This document shows positions 54,861 to 63,519 of a DNA stretch of 64,000 nucleotides, piece by piece. The translations under genes were made by a program, and so were the position numbers. Every line of letters begins with the position of its first letter. Position 1 is the stretch's first letter. The notes below the pieces were generated by a model, which was not told the DNA's origin, made no database searches, and saw only the letters and a list, made by a program, of their open reading frames with translations. Source of the DNA: Anaerolineales bacterium UBA5195 (lineage in GTDB: Bacteria; Chloroflexota; Anaerolineae; Anaerolineales; Villigracilaceae); assembly GCA_002412925.1 (NCBI GenBank), contig DHVZ01000100.1, forward strand, positions 137,842 through 201,841, written 5' to 3'.

Positions 54861-55855
54861 AAGCAATCGTTTTTACCGAATACGGCGCCCCCGCCGTCTT
54901 GCAACTCAAAGAAGTCGCCAAACCATCTCCCAAAGATAACCAAATCCTGGTGCGGGTGCGTGCCACGCCGGTCAATTACGGCGACCTGACCGCCCGGAAC
55001 TTTGCCCATCTCACCTCCAGCGAGTTCAACATGCCTGCATTTCTCTTTCTGCCCGCACGCATGTCCTTCGGCTGGAACAAACCCAAAATCAACATCCTGG
55101 GCAGCGAAATGGCGGGGAGGGTCGAAGCGGTCGGTAAACTGGTGACGAAATTCAAACCGGGCGACGATGTTTTTGCCTATATCGGGATGAACATGGGCGC
55201 CAACGCCGAATACCTCTGTCTGCCCGAAACCGGAACCATCGCCCTCAAACCAGCCAACCTGAGCTATGACGAGGCCGCCACCCTGCCCTACGGAGCCATC
55301 ATGGCTGTCAGCCTGCTCCAAAAAGCCAGACTCCAGCCCGGCCAAAAAATCCTGATCAATGGCGCTTCCGGCGGAATCGGCTCGATGGCGGTGCAGCTTG
55401 CCAAACATTTTGGGGCCGAAGTGACAGGTGTCTGCGGCACCCCAAGATTGGAATACGTCAAATCCCTGGGGGCAGATAAGGTTATCGATTACACCCGGGA
55501 GGATTTCGCCCAAAACGGTGAGACCTACGACCTGATCTTTGACATCCTGGGCCGCAGTTCTTTTTCCCGCTGCAAAGGCTCGCTCAAACCGCATGGCATT
55601 TATCTACTGGCCAGCTTCAAGAGCAAGGCCCTGTTTCAGATGCTGTGGACTTCGCTAACGGGCAGTCAGCAAAAAGTCATCTGCGCCATGGCCGACGAAA
55701 AAGCTGAAAACCTGGTTTTTGTCAAAGAGCTTGTCGAGGCGGGCAAAGTCAGGGCTTTGATCGATAAACGGTTTCCCTTGGAACAAACCGCTGAGGCACA
55801 CCGGTATGTCGAAGAAGGGCACAAACAAGGAAATGTAGTCATCACCTTGGCATAA
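54857..55855 (+). CDS. Zinc-free MDR family NAD(P)-dependent oxidoreductase 4
   Basis: 332 aa. MKAIVFTEYGAPAVLQLKEV, ILGSEMAGRVEAVGKLVTKF, KILINGASGGIGSMAVQLAK and KVIDYTREDF show the MDR fold without zinc. The region between about 45 and 75 (NFAHLTSSEFNMPAFLFLPA) is longer than in the other copies. It is the last gene of the XRE operon and ends in a terminator. Confidence 0.9.
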   Translation: MKAIVFTEYGAPAVLQLKEVAKPSPKDNQILVRVRATPVNYGDLTARNFAHLTSSEFNMPAFLFLPARMSFGWNKPKINILGSEMAGRVEAVGKLVTKFKPGDDVFAYIGMNMGANAEYLCLPETGTIALKPANLSYDEAATLPYGAIMAVSLLQKARLQPGQKILINGASGGIGSMAVQLAKHFGAEVTGVCGTPRLEYVKSLGADKVIDYTREDFAQNGETYDLIFDILGRSSFSRCKGSLKPHGIYLLASFKSKALFQMLWTSLTGSQQKVICAMADEKAENLVFVKELVEAGKVRALIDKRFPLEQTAEAHRYVEEGHKQGNVVITLA

Positions 55856-55891
55856 AAAAACGAGTGGCGGATTATCCCGCCACTCGTTTTT
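55856..55891. terminator. Bidirectional terminator
   Basis: AAAAACGAGTGGCGG and CCGCCACTCGTTTTT, perfect 15-bp arms with a 6-nt loop, between convergent genes. Confidence 0.9.
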
Positions 55892-55911
55892 CGTTACTCT
55901 TTGCAGTCCCA

Positions 55912-57075
55912 TCAATGCGCTGCAATATACTGCATCGACGAGCGTTCGACCTGCTCGACCGGCAGCACATCGACCAGTTCATACTCACGACTGCCCAGGC
56001 CCAGTTTTTCGCCGTATTCCAGGACCACATACGGGTCCTTGTACGGGCCGTGCAGCCAGCGGAAGGGATGTCCCTCACGGGTGTGGACCTCCATCGAGGT
56101 GGGCAGGTTTTCCTCGATCAGGGTTGATTTGGCAGTCACGTCCAGCACCGCCTGGTCGATAGCGACAATGTCATCCGAGCCAAAGACACCCGCGTCGGGC
56201 AAGACTTGCATGGAGGTAAACCCGAAGCAGTCGCAAACGGGAGTCATGTGCGTGGCCAAGGCCAGATTCGTCGTTTTTCCGGGGGCAAAGGTCGAGAGAA
56301 CCAGGTCAACGGAAATTGCGCAGGCTTCCTGGAAGCTATGGAAGTTGGCCGCGTCGATTTTCAAACTGCCGGGAGGCGCCACCTTCAGGCAGCGCCCACA
56401 CTGGTTGCACTGTTCCGGGTGCAGGTGGAGATAGCCCGGGTTCTTTTTATCCTCGACAATCGCCTCGAATGGGCAGACGGCAATAATCGCTTTCCGCGCC
56501 GCCTCGTCGGGGCATTTTTCGGGGAAAAAGTAGGGATCAAAGTGCATCGTGTCGTGCATCGCGCCGCGGGTTTTCCCGGCCATGCAGCCCAAGGCCAGGT
56601 TTTTGAACGCACCGCCAAAACCGCAGCTCGGATGTCCCTTGATATGGGAAAAATTGACCATAAAGGTCGCGTCCTGGATCAGCCCGGCTACCTGCCAGCT
56701 CTGGATGTTTTTGTAAGGCCGCTCATGTTCGTAGAAATATTTCTCATCCGGCCCGGCGGCGGGATAGACCGGGCAGCCAATCACTTCAGAGGCGTAACCG
56801 CGCATTTCAGCGCCAGCCGCATCCCAATTGACGTCGACCACGAAGGGCTTGCCGCCGCCATCCTTGATCGCCTGTACCACCCGGCGCACAAAAACGGGAT
56901 GGATGGTGGAATAACTTAGGTTGTTCCCGGTATGCATCTTGAGCGCAACCGTCTCATCCTTGACCCGCTCGCGCAAGTGTAGTTCATTAATAATCAAATC
57001 GAGTTTCGCAGGGAGGGTCTCTTTAGCTTCCAGCCGCGCCTGTCGCGCCGAACCGAAAAATACTTTACTGGGCAT
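55912..57075 (-). CDS. DUF362 protein with ferredoxin-type cluster motif
   Basis: 387 aa from the ATG at 57075 (AAAGGA about 9 nt upstream). The DUF362 domain covers most of the length (KMHTGNNLSYSTIHPVFVRR, MVNFSHIKGHPSCGFGGAFK, NLALGCMAGK). A ferredoxin-like segment near the middle (CPFEAIV ... CNQCGRCLKVAPPGSL) has Cys spacing for one Fe-S cluster, although the last Cys position of the usual CxxCxxCxxxCP set reads VAPP. Cytoplasmic; function unknown for this family. Confidence 0.85.
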   Translation of the reverse strand: MPSKVFFGSARQARLEAKETLPAKLDLIINELHLRERVKDETVALKMHTGNNLSYSTIHPVFVRRVVQAIKDGGGKPFVVDVNWDAAGAEMRGYASEVIGCPVYPAAGPDEKYFYEHERPYKNIQSWQVAGLIQDATFMVNFSHIKGHPSCGFGGAFKNLALGCMAGKTRGAMHDTMHFDPYFFPEKCPDEAARKAIIAVCPFEAIVEDKKNPGYLHLHPEQCNQCGRCLKVAPPGSLKIDAANFHSFQEACAISVDLVLSTFAPGKTTNLALATHMTPVCDCFGFTSMQVLPDAGVFGSDDIVAIDQAVLDVTAKSTLIEENLPTSMEVHTREGHPFRWLHGPYKDPYVVLEYGEKLGLGSREYELVDVLPVEQVERSSMQYIAAH

Positions 57076-57301
57076 ATGTTTAATTCCTTTCGTGATACGA
57101 ATAGATGGCACATTATACAATGCAGAGGCATGGCAGAACCCAACAGTTAAGATAATTTCCTCATTATAAGGGCACGGCAAAGGCTTTGCGCATTATCAAG
57201 GCTGAAATCACCCGTCGTGCACCTACGCATCCGAGAGACATGAGATTCGTCATGACATCCATCCCTGATTCTGTGGTTAAATAAACGTAAGGAGAACGAG
57301 C

Positions 57302-58699
57302 ATGGATAATTCTTACGCTAATTTCCTGAAAAAATACCCCACCTACGAATCCACCGCTACAATCGACGAACTGCGCGCCACCGATTATCGCCGCCTCGAC
57401 CGCGCCGAACACATCTACCTCGATTACACCGGCGGCGGCATTTACGCTGAATCACAAGTCAAAAAGCACCAGCAGATTCTGCTGGAAAACACCTTCGGCA
57501 ATCCACATTCGTCGAATCCCACATCCATTGCTGCCACCCATTTCGTCGAATCGGCGCGGGGCTATGTGCTCAAGTATTTCAACGCTGACCCGGCCGAATA
57601 TGATGTCATTTTCACAGCCAACGCCAGCGGCGCGCTCAAAATCGTCGGGGAGGCTTACCCCTTTGGCCCCGGCGACCACTACCTGCTGACCTTTGACAAC
57701 CATAACTCGGTCAACGGCATCCGCGAGTTCGCGCATTGCAAAGGCGCGGAAGTGACCTATATCCCGATGGTCCTGCCCGATATGCGCGTGGATGAGTCTA
57801 TGCTCGCAGCCGCCTGGGACAAAGCCCAGCCTGGCCACAACAACCTGTTTGCCTACCCGGCACAATCCAATTTCTCCTCGGTCAAACACCCGCTGACCTG
57901 GATCGAAAAGGCCCACGCCAAAGGCTGGGATGTGCTGCTCGACGCGGCAGCTTTTTCCCCGACCAATAAACTCGACCTTTCCCTCTATAAACCAGACTTT
58001 GTCCCGCTCTCGTTCTACAAGATTTTCGGCTACCCCACCGGGCTGGGAGCGCTGGTGGCACGCCGTACAGCGCTCGGCAAGCTGCACCGCCCCTGGTTCG
58101 CAGGCGGGACGATTACCGTCGCCTCTGTCCAGGGTGACAAGTATTACCTGGCCGAGGGCCACGCCGCTTTCGAGGATGGCACCGTTGATTACCTGAACAT
58201 TCCGGCGGTGGAAATCGGTCTGAAACACATCGAAAACATCGGCATCGACAAAATCCATGAGCGTGTGCATTGTCTCACCGGCTGGCTGTTGGGAAATTTA
58301 ACGGCCATGAAGCACAGTACCGGCCTCCCGCTCGTTAAGGTCTACGGCCCAACGACTACTGAAGCGCGCGGCGGAGCAGTCACGGTCAACTTTTTCGATC
58401 AAAATGGCCGGGCGATTGACCATCGCGCCATCGAAGAAGCCGCCAACAAAGTCAACATTTCGCTGCGGACAGGCTGTTTCTGCAACCCCGGTGCAGGCGA
58501 GCTGGCGCTGGGCATCTCGCGCGTGGAACTGGACGTCTGTTTCCACGGCCCCGGCCATGAAGACCGCCTGACCATCGATGATTTCCGCAGTTGTATCGAT
58601 GGAAAATCCAGCGGCGCAGTGCGCATCTCGGTCGGGATGCTGACCAACTTCAATGATGTGCAGGGGCTTTTGAAATTCTGCGAAGGACTGCTGAAGTAG
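57302..58699 (+). CDS. Class V aminotransferase-fold enzyme (MOCOS/cysteine desulfurase-like)
   Basis: 465 aa; AAGGAGAACGAGC precedes the ATG. PLP-enzyme landmarks: NPHSSNPTSIAATHFVESAR, the cofactor-stacking GEAYPFGPGDHYLLTFDNHN, the Asp of LLDAAAFSP and the Schiff-base Lys in LSFYKIFGYPTGLGAL. RTGCFCNPGA near the C-terminus matches the N-terminal domain of molybdenum-cofactor sulfurases. The C-terminal MOSC domain is absent. It may release sulfur from cysteine, but this is inference; the sulfur-related gene at 59322 is nearby. Confidence 0.85.
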   Translation: MDNSYANFLKKYPTYESTATIDELRATDYRRLDRAEHIYLDYTGGGIYAESQVKKHQQILLENTFGNPHSSNPTSIAATHFVESARGYVLKYFNADPAEYDVIFTANASGALKIVGEAYPFGPGDHYLLTFDNHNSVNGIREFAHCKGAEVTYIPMVLPDMRVDESMLAAAWDKAQPGHNNLFAYPAQSNFSSVKHPLTWIEKAHAKGWDVLLDAAAFSPTNKLDLSLYKPDFVPLSFYKIFGYPTGLGALVARRTALGKLHRPWFAGGTITVASVQGDKYYLAEGHAAFEDGTVDYLNIPAVEIGLKHIENIGIDKIHERVHCLTGWLLGNLTAMKHSTGLPLVKVYGPTTTEARGGAVTVNFFDQNGRAIDHRAIEEAANKVNISLRTGCFCNPGAGELALGISRVELDVCFHGPGHEDRLTIDDFRSCIDGKSSGAVRISVGMLTNFNDVQGLLKFCEGLLK

Positions 58700-58819
58700 C
58701 CAAAGAATGGAATGCAGCGCACCAGGTTGAACAAAATTGGCTCAAGCTGGTAAGCTTCCCGCTAGACAAATAGCCTGTCCCATCTGGTGCGATGCATCCT
58801 CACCCGAAAGAAGGCAAAC

Positions 58820-59245
58820 ATGATCCGACAACTCGCCCATCTCAACTTCGTCACCAATAACCTGGACAAAATCATCGGATTTTACGTCAACAAACTTGGG
58901 CTGAAGGTCAAATTCACCCTGAGTAACAAAGAGGGCCAGCCCTTCGGCTACTACTTCGAGTGCGGCCAATCCACCTTCCTTGAGTTCTTCGACCAGACCC
59001 TGGCGGCCGAAGAATGGGGCGGCGAAGTAAGAGAACTGACACAGGGAACCCGCTACCAACACTTCTGCCTTGAAGTCACCGGGCTGGACGAGTATTGCCA
59101 GAAACTGCGAAACCGTGGCGTCGAAGTCACAGAAATCACCCTGGGTATGGATAATTCCCGCCAGGCCTGGGTCGCCGACCCGGATGGCAACGAGATCGAA
59201 CTGATGGAATATGGTCCTGACAGCCTCCAACTGACCGGAAATTAG
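58820..59245 (+). CDS. Glyoxalase/bleomycin-resistance/dioxygenase-fold protein
   Basis: 141 aa from the ATG at 58820. VOC-fold pattern: LAHLNFVTNNLDKIIGFYVN, FEC..STFLEFFDQ, YQHFCLEVTGLDEYC and WVADPDGNEIELMEY. The His and Glu positions (LAHLNF, FLEFF, YQHFCL, NEIELM) could bind a metal. Its substrate is not evident. Confidence 0.88.
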   Translation: MIRQLAHLNFVTNNLDKIIGFYVNKLGLKVKFTLSNKEGQPFGYYFECGQSTFLEFFDQTLAAEEWGGEVRELTQGTRYQHFCLEVTGLDEYCQKLRNRGVEVTEITLGMDNSRQAWVADPDGNEIELMEYGPDSLQLTGN

Positions 59246-59321
59246 GGCGTTGGCATTCTGGCTAAAGGAAGTTTTAGCGTTGAAAACAGAATGCTTTCCC
59301 TGCCAGACTTGGTGATGATGA

Positions 59322-60032
59322 ATGCACCCCTTCCCGCTCTTTGACGAAATCGCCATCCTGGCCGACAATTTCGAGCGCAGTTATCCGCACGAGATCATCG
59401 CTTGGAGCGCGCTGCGTTTTGGCAAGGAACTTGCCATGGCTACCGGGTTTGGTCCTGAAGGCATTGTCATCCTGCATATCCTGAGCCAGGTTGCGCCCGA
59501 AACAACTGTTTTTTACCTGGATACCGGCCTGTTTTTCCCAGAAACCTACGCCCTGCGCGACAATCTGGGGGGACTCTTGGGGATAAAATTCCTGCGGCTC
59601 GCCTCCAGCCTGAGCCTGGCTCAGCAAACTGAGCAGTACGGCCCGGAACTCTGGGCCCGCGAACCTGACCGCTGCTGCCGTTTACGCAAAGTGGAACCGC
59701 TGCGGGCTTTTCTTAAAACCCGGCAGGCCTGGATCACCGCCATCCGCCTCGAGCAGACCGGCAACCGCGCCAGCGCCCGGCCCATCGAATGGGACGCAGC
59801 CAACGGACTGGTCAAGGTCAACCCGCTGGTAAATTGGTCACAGGAGCAAGTCTGGACGTATCTCCATCTCTTCGAACTGCCCTATAACGAACTACATCTC
59901 AAAGGCTACCCCAGTATCGGTTGCGCCCCCTGCACCCGCCCCGTCGCCGAGGGCGCAGACCCGCGCTCAGGCCGCTGGGTGGGGCACAAAAAAGTGGAAT
60001 GCGGCATCCACCTTCAAGACGAGGAAAAATAG
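59322..60032 (+). CDS. cysH: Assimilatory adenylyl-/phosphoadenylyl-sulfate reductase
   Basis: 236 aa. PAPS/APS reductase fold: SALRFGKELAMATGFGPEG, TTVFYLDTGLFFPETY, RLEQTGNRASARPIEWD and VNWSQEQVWTYLH. The pairs CCRLRKVEPL and GCAPCTRP are the four ligands of a 4Fe-4S cluster, which points to an APS-using bacterial type. The catalytic Cys is in KVECGIHLQ at the C-terminus. It reduces activated sulfate to sulfite in sulfate assimilation. No other sulfate genes are visible beside it. Confidence 0.9.
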   Translation: MHPFPLFDEIAILADNFERSYPHEIIAWSALRFGKELAMATGFGPEGIVILHILSQVAPETTVFYLDTGLFFPETYALRDNLGGLLGIKFLRLASSLSLAQQTEQYGPELWAREPDRCCRLRKVEPLRAFLKTRQAWITAIRLEQTGNRASARPIEWDAANGLVKVNPLVNWSQEQVWTYLHLFELPYNELHLKGYPSIGCAPCTRPVAEGADPRSGRWVGHKKVECGIHLQDEEK

Positions 60033-60094
60033 GTTACCGCTTTTTTAGGGGGGAGGACCGCGGAAACCTCCAAAGAATTTTTCCTTTGTGAAAT

Positions 60095-60123
60095 TTCACA
60101 CTGAAATTGTCTTATGTTATACT
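60095..60123 (+). promoter_or_regulatory. Promoter of the nuo operon
   Basis: TTCACA (60095-60100) and TATACT (60118-60123), 17-bp spacing, about 86 nt before nuoA. Confidence 0.7.
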
Positions 60124-60209
60124 TTGACAAATCTTGTCTGAATACCCACCTTATACACACAGCCGCTTAAACGATAGGTTCGATGAAGTAAAGCCTCCAG
60201 GGAGTTGCG

Positions 60210-60569
60210 ATGATGTTGCTTGAATATGCCGCAATTGCGACAATGATTCTTGTTACTGGCTTGGTTGCGGTGATTGCAATTGTCTTAGGTTCGTTGTTCG
60301 GCCCAAAACGCCCAACCGCCAAAAAGATGATGCCCTACGAGTCAGGCATGACCCCGATTGGGCCTGGAACCCGCCGGATGCCGGTGCGCTTTTACCTGAT
60401 TGCCGTGCTCTTCATCCTGTTCGACATCGAAGTGGTCTTTTTCCTGCCCTGGGCGATTGCCTTCCGCGACCTGGGCTGGTACGGTTTTTGGGCAATGGTC
60501 GTTTTCAACTTCCCCATCCTGATTGGCTTCATTTATGAGTGGAAAAAAGGAGGCCTGGAATGGGAGTAG
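60210..60569 (+). CDS. nuoA: NADH-quinone oxidoreductase subunit A
   Basis: 119 aa with three membrane segments (about 8-30, 62-84 and 88-112). KKMMPYESGMTPIG and MPVRFYLIAVLFILFDIEVV are the family signatures. The protein belongs to the membrane arm of complex I at the junction with the peripheral arm. Its end overlaps nuoB by 10 nt. GGGAG lies 6 nt before the start. Confidence 0.96.
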   Translation: MMLLEYAAIATMILVTGLVAVIAIVLGSLFGPKRPTAKKMMPYESGMTPIGPGTRRMPVRFYLIAVLFILFDIEVVFFLPWAIAFRDLGWYGFWAMVVFNFPILIGFIYEWKKGGLEWE

Positions 60570-61042
60570 AACAAAAACTAGGCAACCTGGGAGTGGTGAC
60601 AATCAAATTGGAAGAAATGGTCAACTGGAGCCGCACGAACGCGATGTGGCCGATGTTGTTTGGTCTGGCATGTTGCGCGATTGAGATGATGTCGGCCCAG
60701 GCAGCGAACCATGATATGAGCCGCTTTGGGATGGAATTGATGCGCGCCAGCCCGCGCCAAAGTGATCTGATGATTGTGGCCGGGCGCGTAACGCGCAAAA
60801 TGGCCCCGGTTGTGCGCCGTTTGTACGATCAAATGCCTGACCCTAAGTGGGTCATTGCGATGGGTGACTGTGCTTCTTGCGGCGGCGTCTTCAATAATTA
60901 CGCAGTGGTACAGGGCGTCGATGAAGTCGTGCCGGTGGATGTCTATGTGGCGGGCTGTCCGCCGCGCCCCGAAGCGTTGATTCATGGCGTTCTCACCCTG
61001 CACGAAAAAGTGCGCGGCGAAAAGTTCAAGGACTGGGCATGA
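60560..61042 (+). CDS. nuoB: NADH-quinone oxidoreductase subunit B
   Basis: 160 aa from the ATG at 60560 (AAAGGAGG upstream). It carries cluster N2, with ligands in GLACCAIEMM, MGDCASCGG and VAGCPPRPEAL. It interacts with quinone together with subunit D in the peripheral arm. The stop overlaps the nuoC start. Confidence 0.97.
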   Translation: MGVEQKLGNLGVVTIKLEEMVNWSRTNAMWPMLFGLACCAIEMMSAQAANHDMSRFGMELMRASPRQSDLMIVAGRVTRKMAPVVRRLYDQMPDPKWVIAMGDCASCGGVFNNYAVVQGVDEVVPVDVYVAGCPPRPEALIHGVLTLHEKVRGEKFKDWA

Positions 61043-61557
61043 CCATGAGCGAAACGATGCAAACCTATCAGCAAAAATTGGTTCAGGCCTTCGATGGCAG
61101 AATCAGTGAATTTGCCGGTGAAATCAGCGTCATCCTGCCCGCAGAGAAAATTCTCGAGGCCGCGCGTCTGATTCACGCTGATCTTGGTTTCGACTTCCTG
61201 GCCTGTGTTACAGCAGTGGATTATTGGCCGGAGGAACATCCGCGCTTCCATGTGATCTATGTTTTCCGCTCCCTGGCACAACAACTGACCCTGCACATGC
61301 GCGCCCCTATCTCAGGCATTTTGCCGTCCCTACCAAGCATTGAATCGGTCTATCGCAACGCCAACTGGCAGGAACGTGAAGTCTTCGACATGTTCGGGAT
61401 CAAGTTCGAAGGCCATTCCGACCCGCGCCGCATTCTGATGCCCGCCGATTGGCAGGGACATCCCCAGCGCAAGGATTACCCGCTCGGTTACGAAGAGCCA
61501 CAGTATTCCTTTAATTTCGATGAAATCAAGGCGCGCAAGCCCGCCCCCCAGGAGTAG
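61039..61557 (+). CDS. nuoC: NADH-quinone oxidoreductase subunit C
   Basis: 172 aa. LACVTAVDYWPEEHPRFHVI, SVYRNANWQEREVFDMFGI and GHPQRKDYPLGYEEPQY are the 30-kDa subunit motifs. ATG at 61039 in an ATGA overlap with nuoB; a second ATG lies two codons on. nuoD starts 5 nt after the stop. Confidence 0.96.
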   Translation: MTMSETMQTYQQKLVQAFDGRISEFAGEISVILPAEKILEAARLIHADLGFDFLACVTAVDYWPEEHPRFHVIYVFRSLAQQLTLHMRAPISGILPSLPSIESVYRNANWQEREVFDMFGIKFEGHSDPRRILMPADWQGHPQRKDYPLGYEEPQYSFNFDEIKARKPAPQE

Positions 61558-61562
61558 CGCCC

Positions 61563-62792
61563 ATGACCCAGATCCAGGAAGTTTCTTTAGACGAAATCCG
61601 CCACCTGGTTTCGGAGCGCGCCCTGACGGGCGAGACCATGCTCCTGAACATGGGGCCGCAGCACCCGTCGACGCACGGGGTCTTGCGCCTGCTGCTCGAA
61701 CTGGACGGCGAAACGGTGGTCAACTGCATTCCCGACATCGGTTTCCTGCATACCGGCATCGAGAAAAACATGGAAGCCAAGACCTACCAAAAGGCCGAGG
61801 TGATGACCGACCGCATGGATTACATGAACACGGTCGGAAACAACTTCACCTACTGCCTGGCAATTGAAAAACTGGTCGGGCTGGATGTGCCGCTCCGCGC
61901 CCAGGCCATTCGCGTCATCCTGGCTGAACTGACCCGCATCCAGTCGCACCTGGTCTGGCTGGGAACAGCCGCCCTCGACGTGGCCGCCATGTCGGTCTTT
62001 CTGTACTGCTTCCGTGAGCGCGAGCAGATTCTCGACATCATGGAACTGGTTTCCGGCCAGCGGATGATGACCACCTACATCCGTCCCGGCGGAGTCTGGC
62101 GCGATGTGCCGGTCGAGTTCGAGGCTGCTGTCCGCGATTTTCTCAAAATCATCCCGAAGCGGATCGACGAGTATGAATCGCTGCTGACCAAGAATCCGCT
62201 ATTCCTTGACCGCTGCCTGGGGATTGGCGTGATTTCGGGCGAAGAAGCCATCAACTGGGGCCTGACCGGGGCAACCCTGCGCGCTTCGGGGCCGAATTAT
62301 GACGTCCGCAAGTTTGCGCCCTACTCTGGCTACGAACAATACGATTTTGATGTACCGACCCGCACTGAGGGCGATGTTTACGCCCGATACCTGGTGCATC
62401 TCGAAGAAATGCGCCAGGCCATCCGCATCATCGAGCAGGCGCTGGACAAGCTGCCTCTCGGCCCGGTGCGCTCGAACAACTATAAATTTGTCCCGCCGCC
62501 GCGCTCGGAAATCGGAACCAGCATGGAGGCCCTGATCCACCACTTCAAGTTGTGGACAGAAGGCTTCAACGCGCCGAAAGGCTCGGTCTATGTAGCAACC
62601 GAATCCCCGCGCGGTGAGTTAGGCTGTTTCCTGGAAGGCGACGGCGGCCCAAAGCCCTATCGCGTCCACTTCCGCGCACCGTCTTTTGACAACCTGCAAG
62701 TCCTGCCGCGTCTGGCCAAAGGACATTTTGTGGCCGACCTGATAGCGATCATTGGTTCGGTTGACATTGTGCTGGGTGATATTGACCGGTAA
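61563..62792 (+). CDS. nuoD: NADH-quinone oxidoreductase subunit D
   Basis: 409 aa. LNMGPQHPSTHGVLRLLLE near the N-terminus and the last-part ESPRGELGCFLEGDGG and HFVADLIAIIGSVDIVLGDI are the 49-kDa subunit patterns. It lines the quinone pocket with NuoB. The core is 390-410 aa in bacteria, so it is full length. A repeat-rich gap separates it from nuoE. Confidence 0.97.
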   Translation: MTQIQEVSLDEIRHLVSERALTGETMLLNMGPQHPSTHGVLRLLLELDGETVVNCIPDIGFLHTGIEKNMEAKTYQKAEVMTDRMDYMNTVGNNFTYCLAIEKLVGLDVPLRAQAIRVILAELTRIQSHLVWLGTAALDVAAMSVFLYCFREREQILDIMELVSGQRMMTTYIRPGGVWRDVPVEFEAAVRDFLKIIPKRIDEYESLLTKNPLFLDRCLGIGVISGEEAINWGLTGATLRASGPNYDVRKFAPYSGYEQYDFDVPTRTEGDVYARYLVHLEEMRQAIRIIEQALDKLPLGPVRSNNYKFVPPPRSEIGTSMEALIHHFKLWTEGFNAPKGSVYVATESPRGELGCFLEGDGGPKPYRVHFRAPSFDNLQVLPRLAKGHFVADLIAIIGSVDIVLGDIDR

Positions 62793-63023
62793 GAGCAGTG
62801 ATCAGTAAATAGTAATCAGTTATCAGTTTCAAGCAGATGGCCGGGTAGCTGGTAGTCGAGTAGCATAGTGTATCGAGGCCCAGCGTATCGAGACCAGATA
62901 CCATATTTACAGTTATTTTCCTAAAAAGTTGGTCTCGACACCTGCACTGCACCAAGCGCAGCGCGGTGCAAGTGTACAGCGGGATAACACCGCTTACTCG
63001 ACCAACGTAACCTCGGAGAATCC
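62793..63023. repeat. Repeat-filled gap between nuoD and nuoE
   Basis: Contains a low-complexity ATCAGTtaTCAGT-type stretch (about 62797-62830), direct repeats GTATCGAGRCC (62870 and 62885), an inverted pair TCGAGACCA/TGGTCTCGA and the palindrome CACTGCACC..GGTGCAAGTG (about 62945-62973). No open frame. Complex I operons are usually tightly packed, so this looks like repeat insertion. Confidence 0.6.
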
Positions 63024-63512
63024 ATGCTGGCAGAAAAATATCTAGATGAAATCAAGGCAATTTTCGCCAAATATCCCAGCAAGCGTTCGGCAGTCATGCC
63101 GCTGTTGTATCTCGCCCAGCGCAAGGCAGGCTACATCCAGAAAGAATCGATGCAGGAAATTGCGGCCATGCTCGAACTGGATGTGACCGAAGTGGCGGCG
63201 ATTGTCGGCTTTTACACCATGTACCACGATGAAAAAGCTGGAAAATACCGCATGCAGGTTTGCAACGACCTGCCCTGCGCCCTGCGCGGTGCGGATAAGT
63301 TCCTGGAGCACCTGTGCGAAAACATCGGCGTCAAGCTCGGTGAAACTACGCCAGATGGATTGATCACCATCGAAGAAGTCAAGTGCCTGGGCGGCTGCGA
63401 CCGCGCTCCGCTGTTCCAGTTGCAGCAAGGCGACAAAGTCACTTATCACGAAAATATGACCATCGATAAGACGATGGAACTTGTCGAAGCGTTGAAGAAG
63501 GCGCAGGAATGA
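63024..63512 (+). CDS. nuoE: NADH-quinone oxidoreductase subunit E
   Basis: 162 aa. The 2Fe-2S ligands are in VCNDLPCALRG and VKCLGGCDRAP, the first pair being spaced C-x4-C. IQKESMQEIAAMLELDVTEV and VGFYTMYHDE are conserved in the 24-kDa subunit. It docks on NuoF in the NADH-input module. CTCGGAG precedes the start. Confidence 0.96.
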   Translation: MLAEKYLDEIKAIFAKYPSKRSAVMPLLYLAQRKAGYIQKESMQEIAAMLELDVTEVAAIVGFYTMYHDEKAGKYRMQVCNDLPCALRGADKFLEHLCENIGVKLGETTPDGLITIEEVKCLGGCDRAPLFQLQQGDKVTYHENMTIDKTMELVEALKKAQE

Positions 63513-63519
63513 GAGCCTT

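Noticed and set aside
45099..55855. The oxidoreductase array as a mobile or defence island
   Set aside because: No integrase, transposase, att-like repeats, nuclease or restriction-type genes are present. The duplications look local.
57076..57301. A small gene upstream of the class V aminotransferase
   Set aside because: Short frames here have no ribosome site and no protein-like composition; the region is more likely a divergent promoter area.
59258..59321. A riboswitch or T-box ahead of cysH
   Set aside because: The gap is only about 76 nt from the previous stop, with no stable conserved structure or SAM/T-box core that I can recognise.
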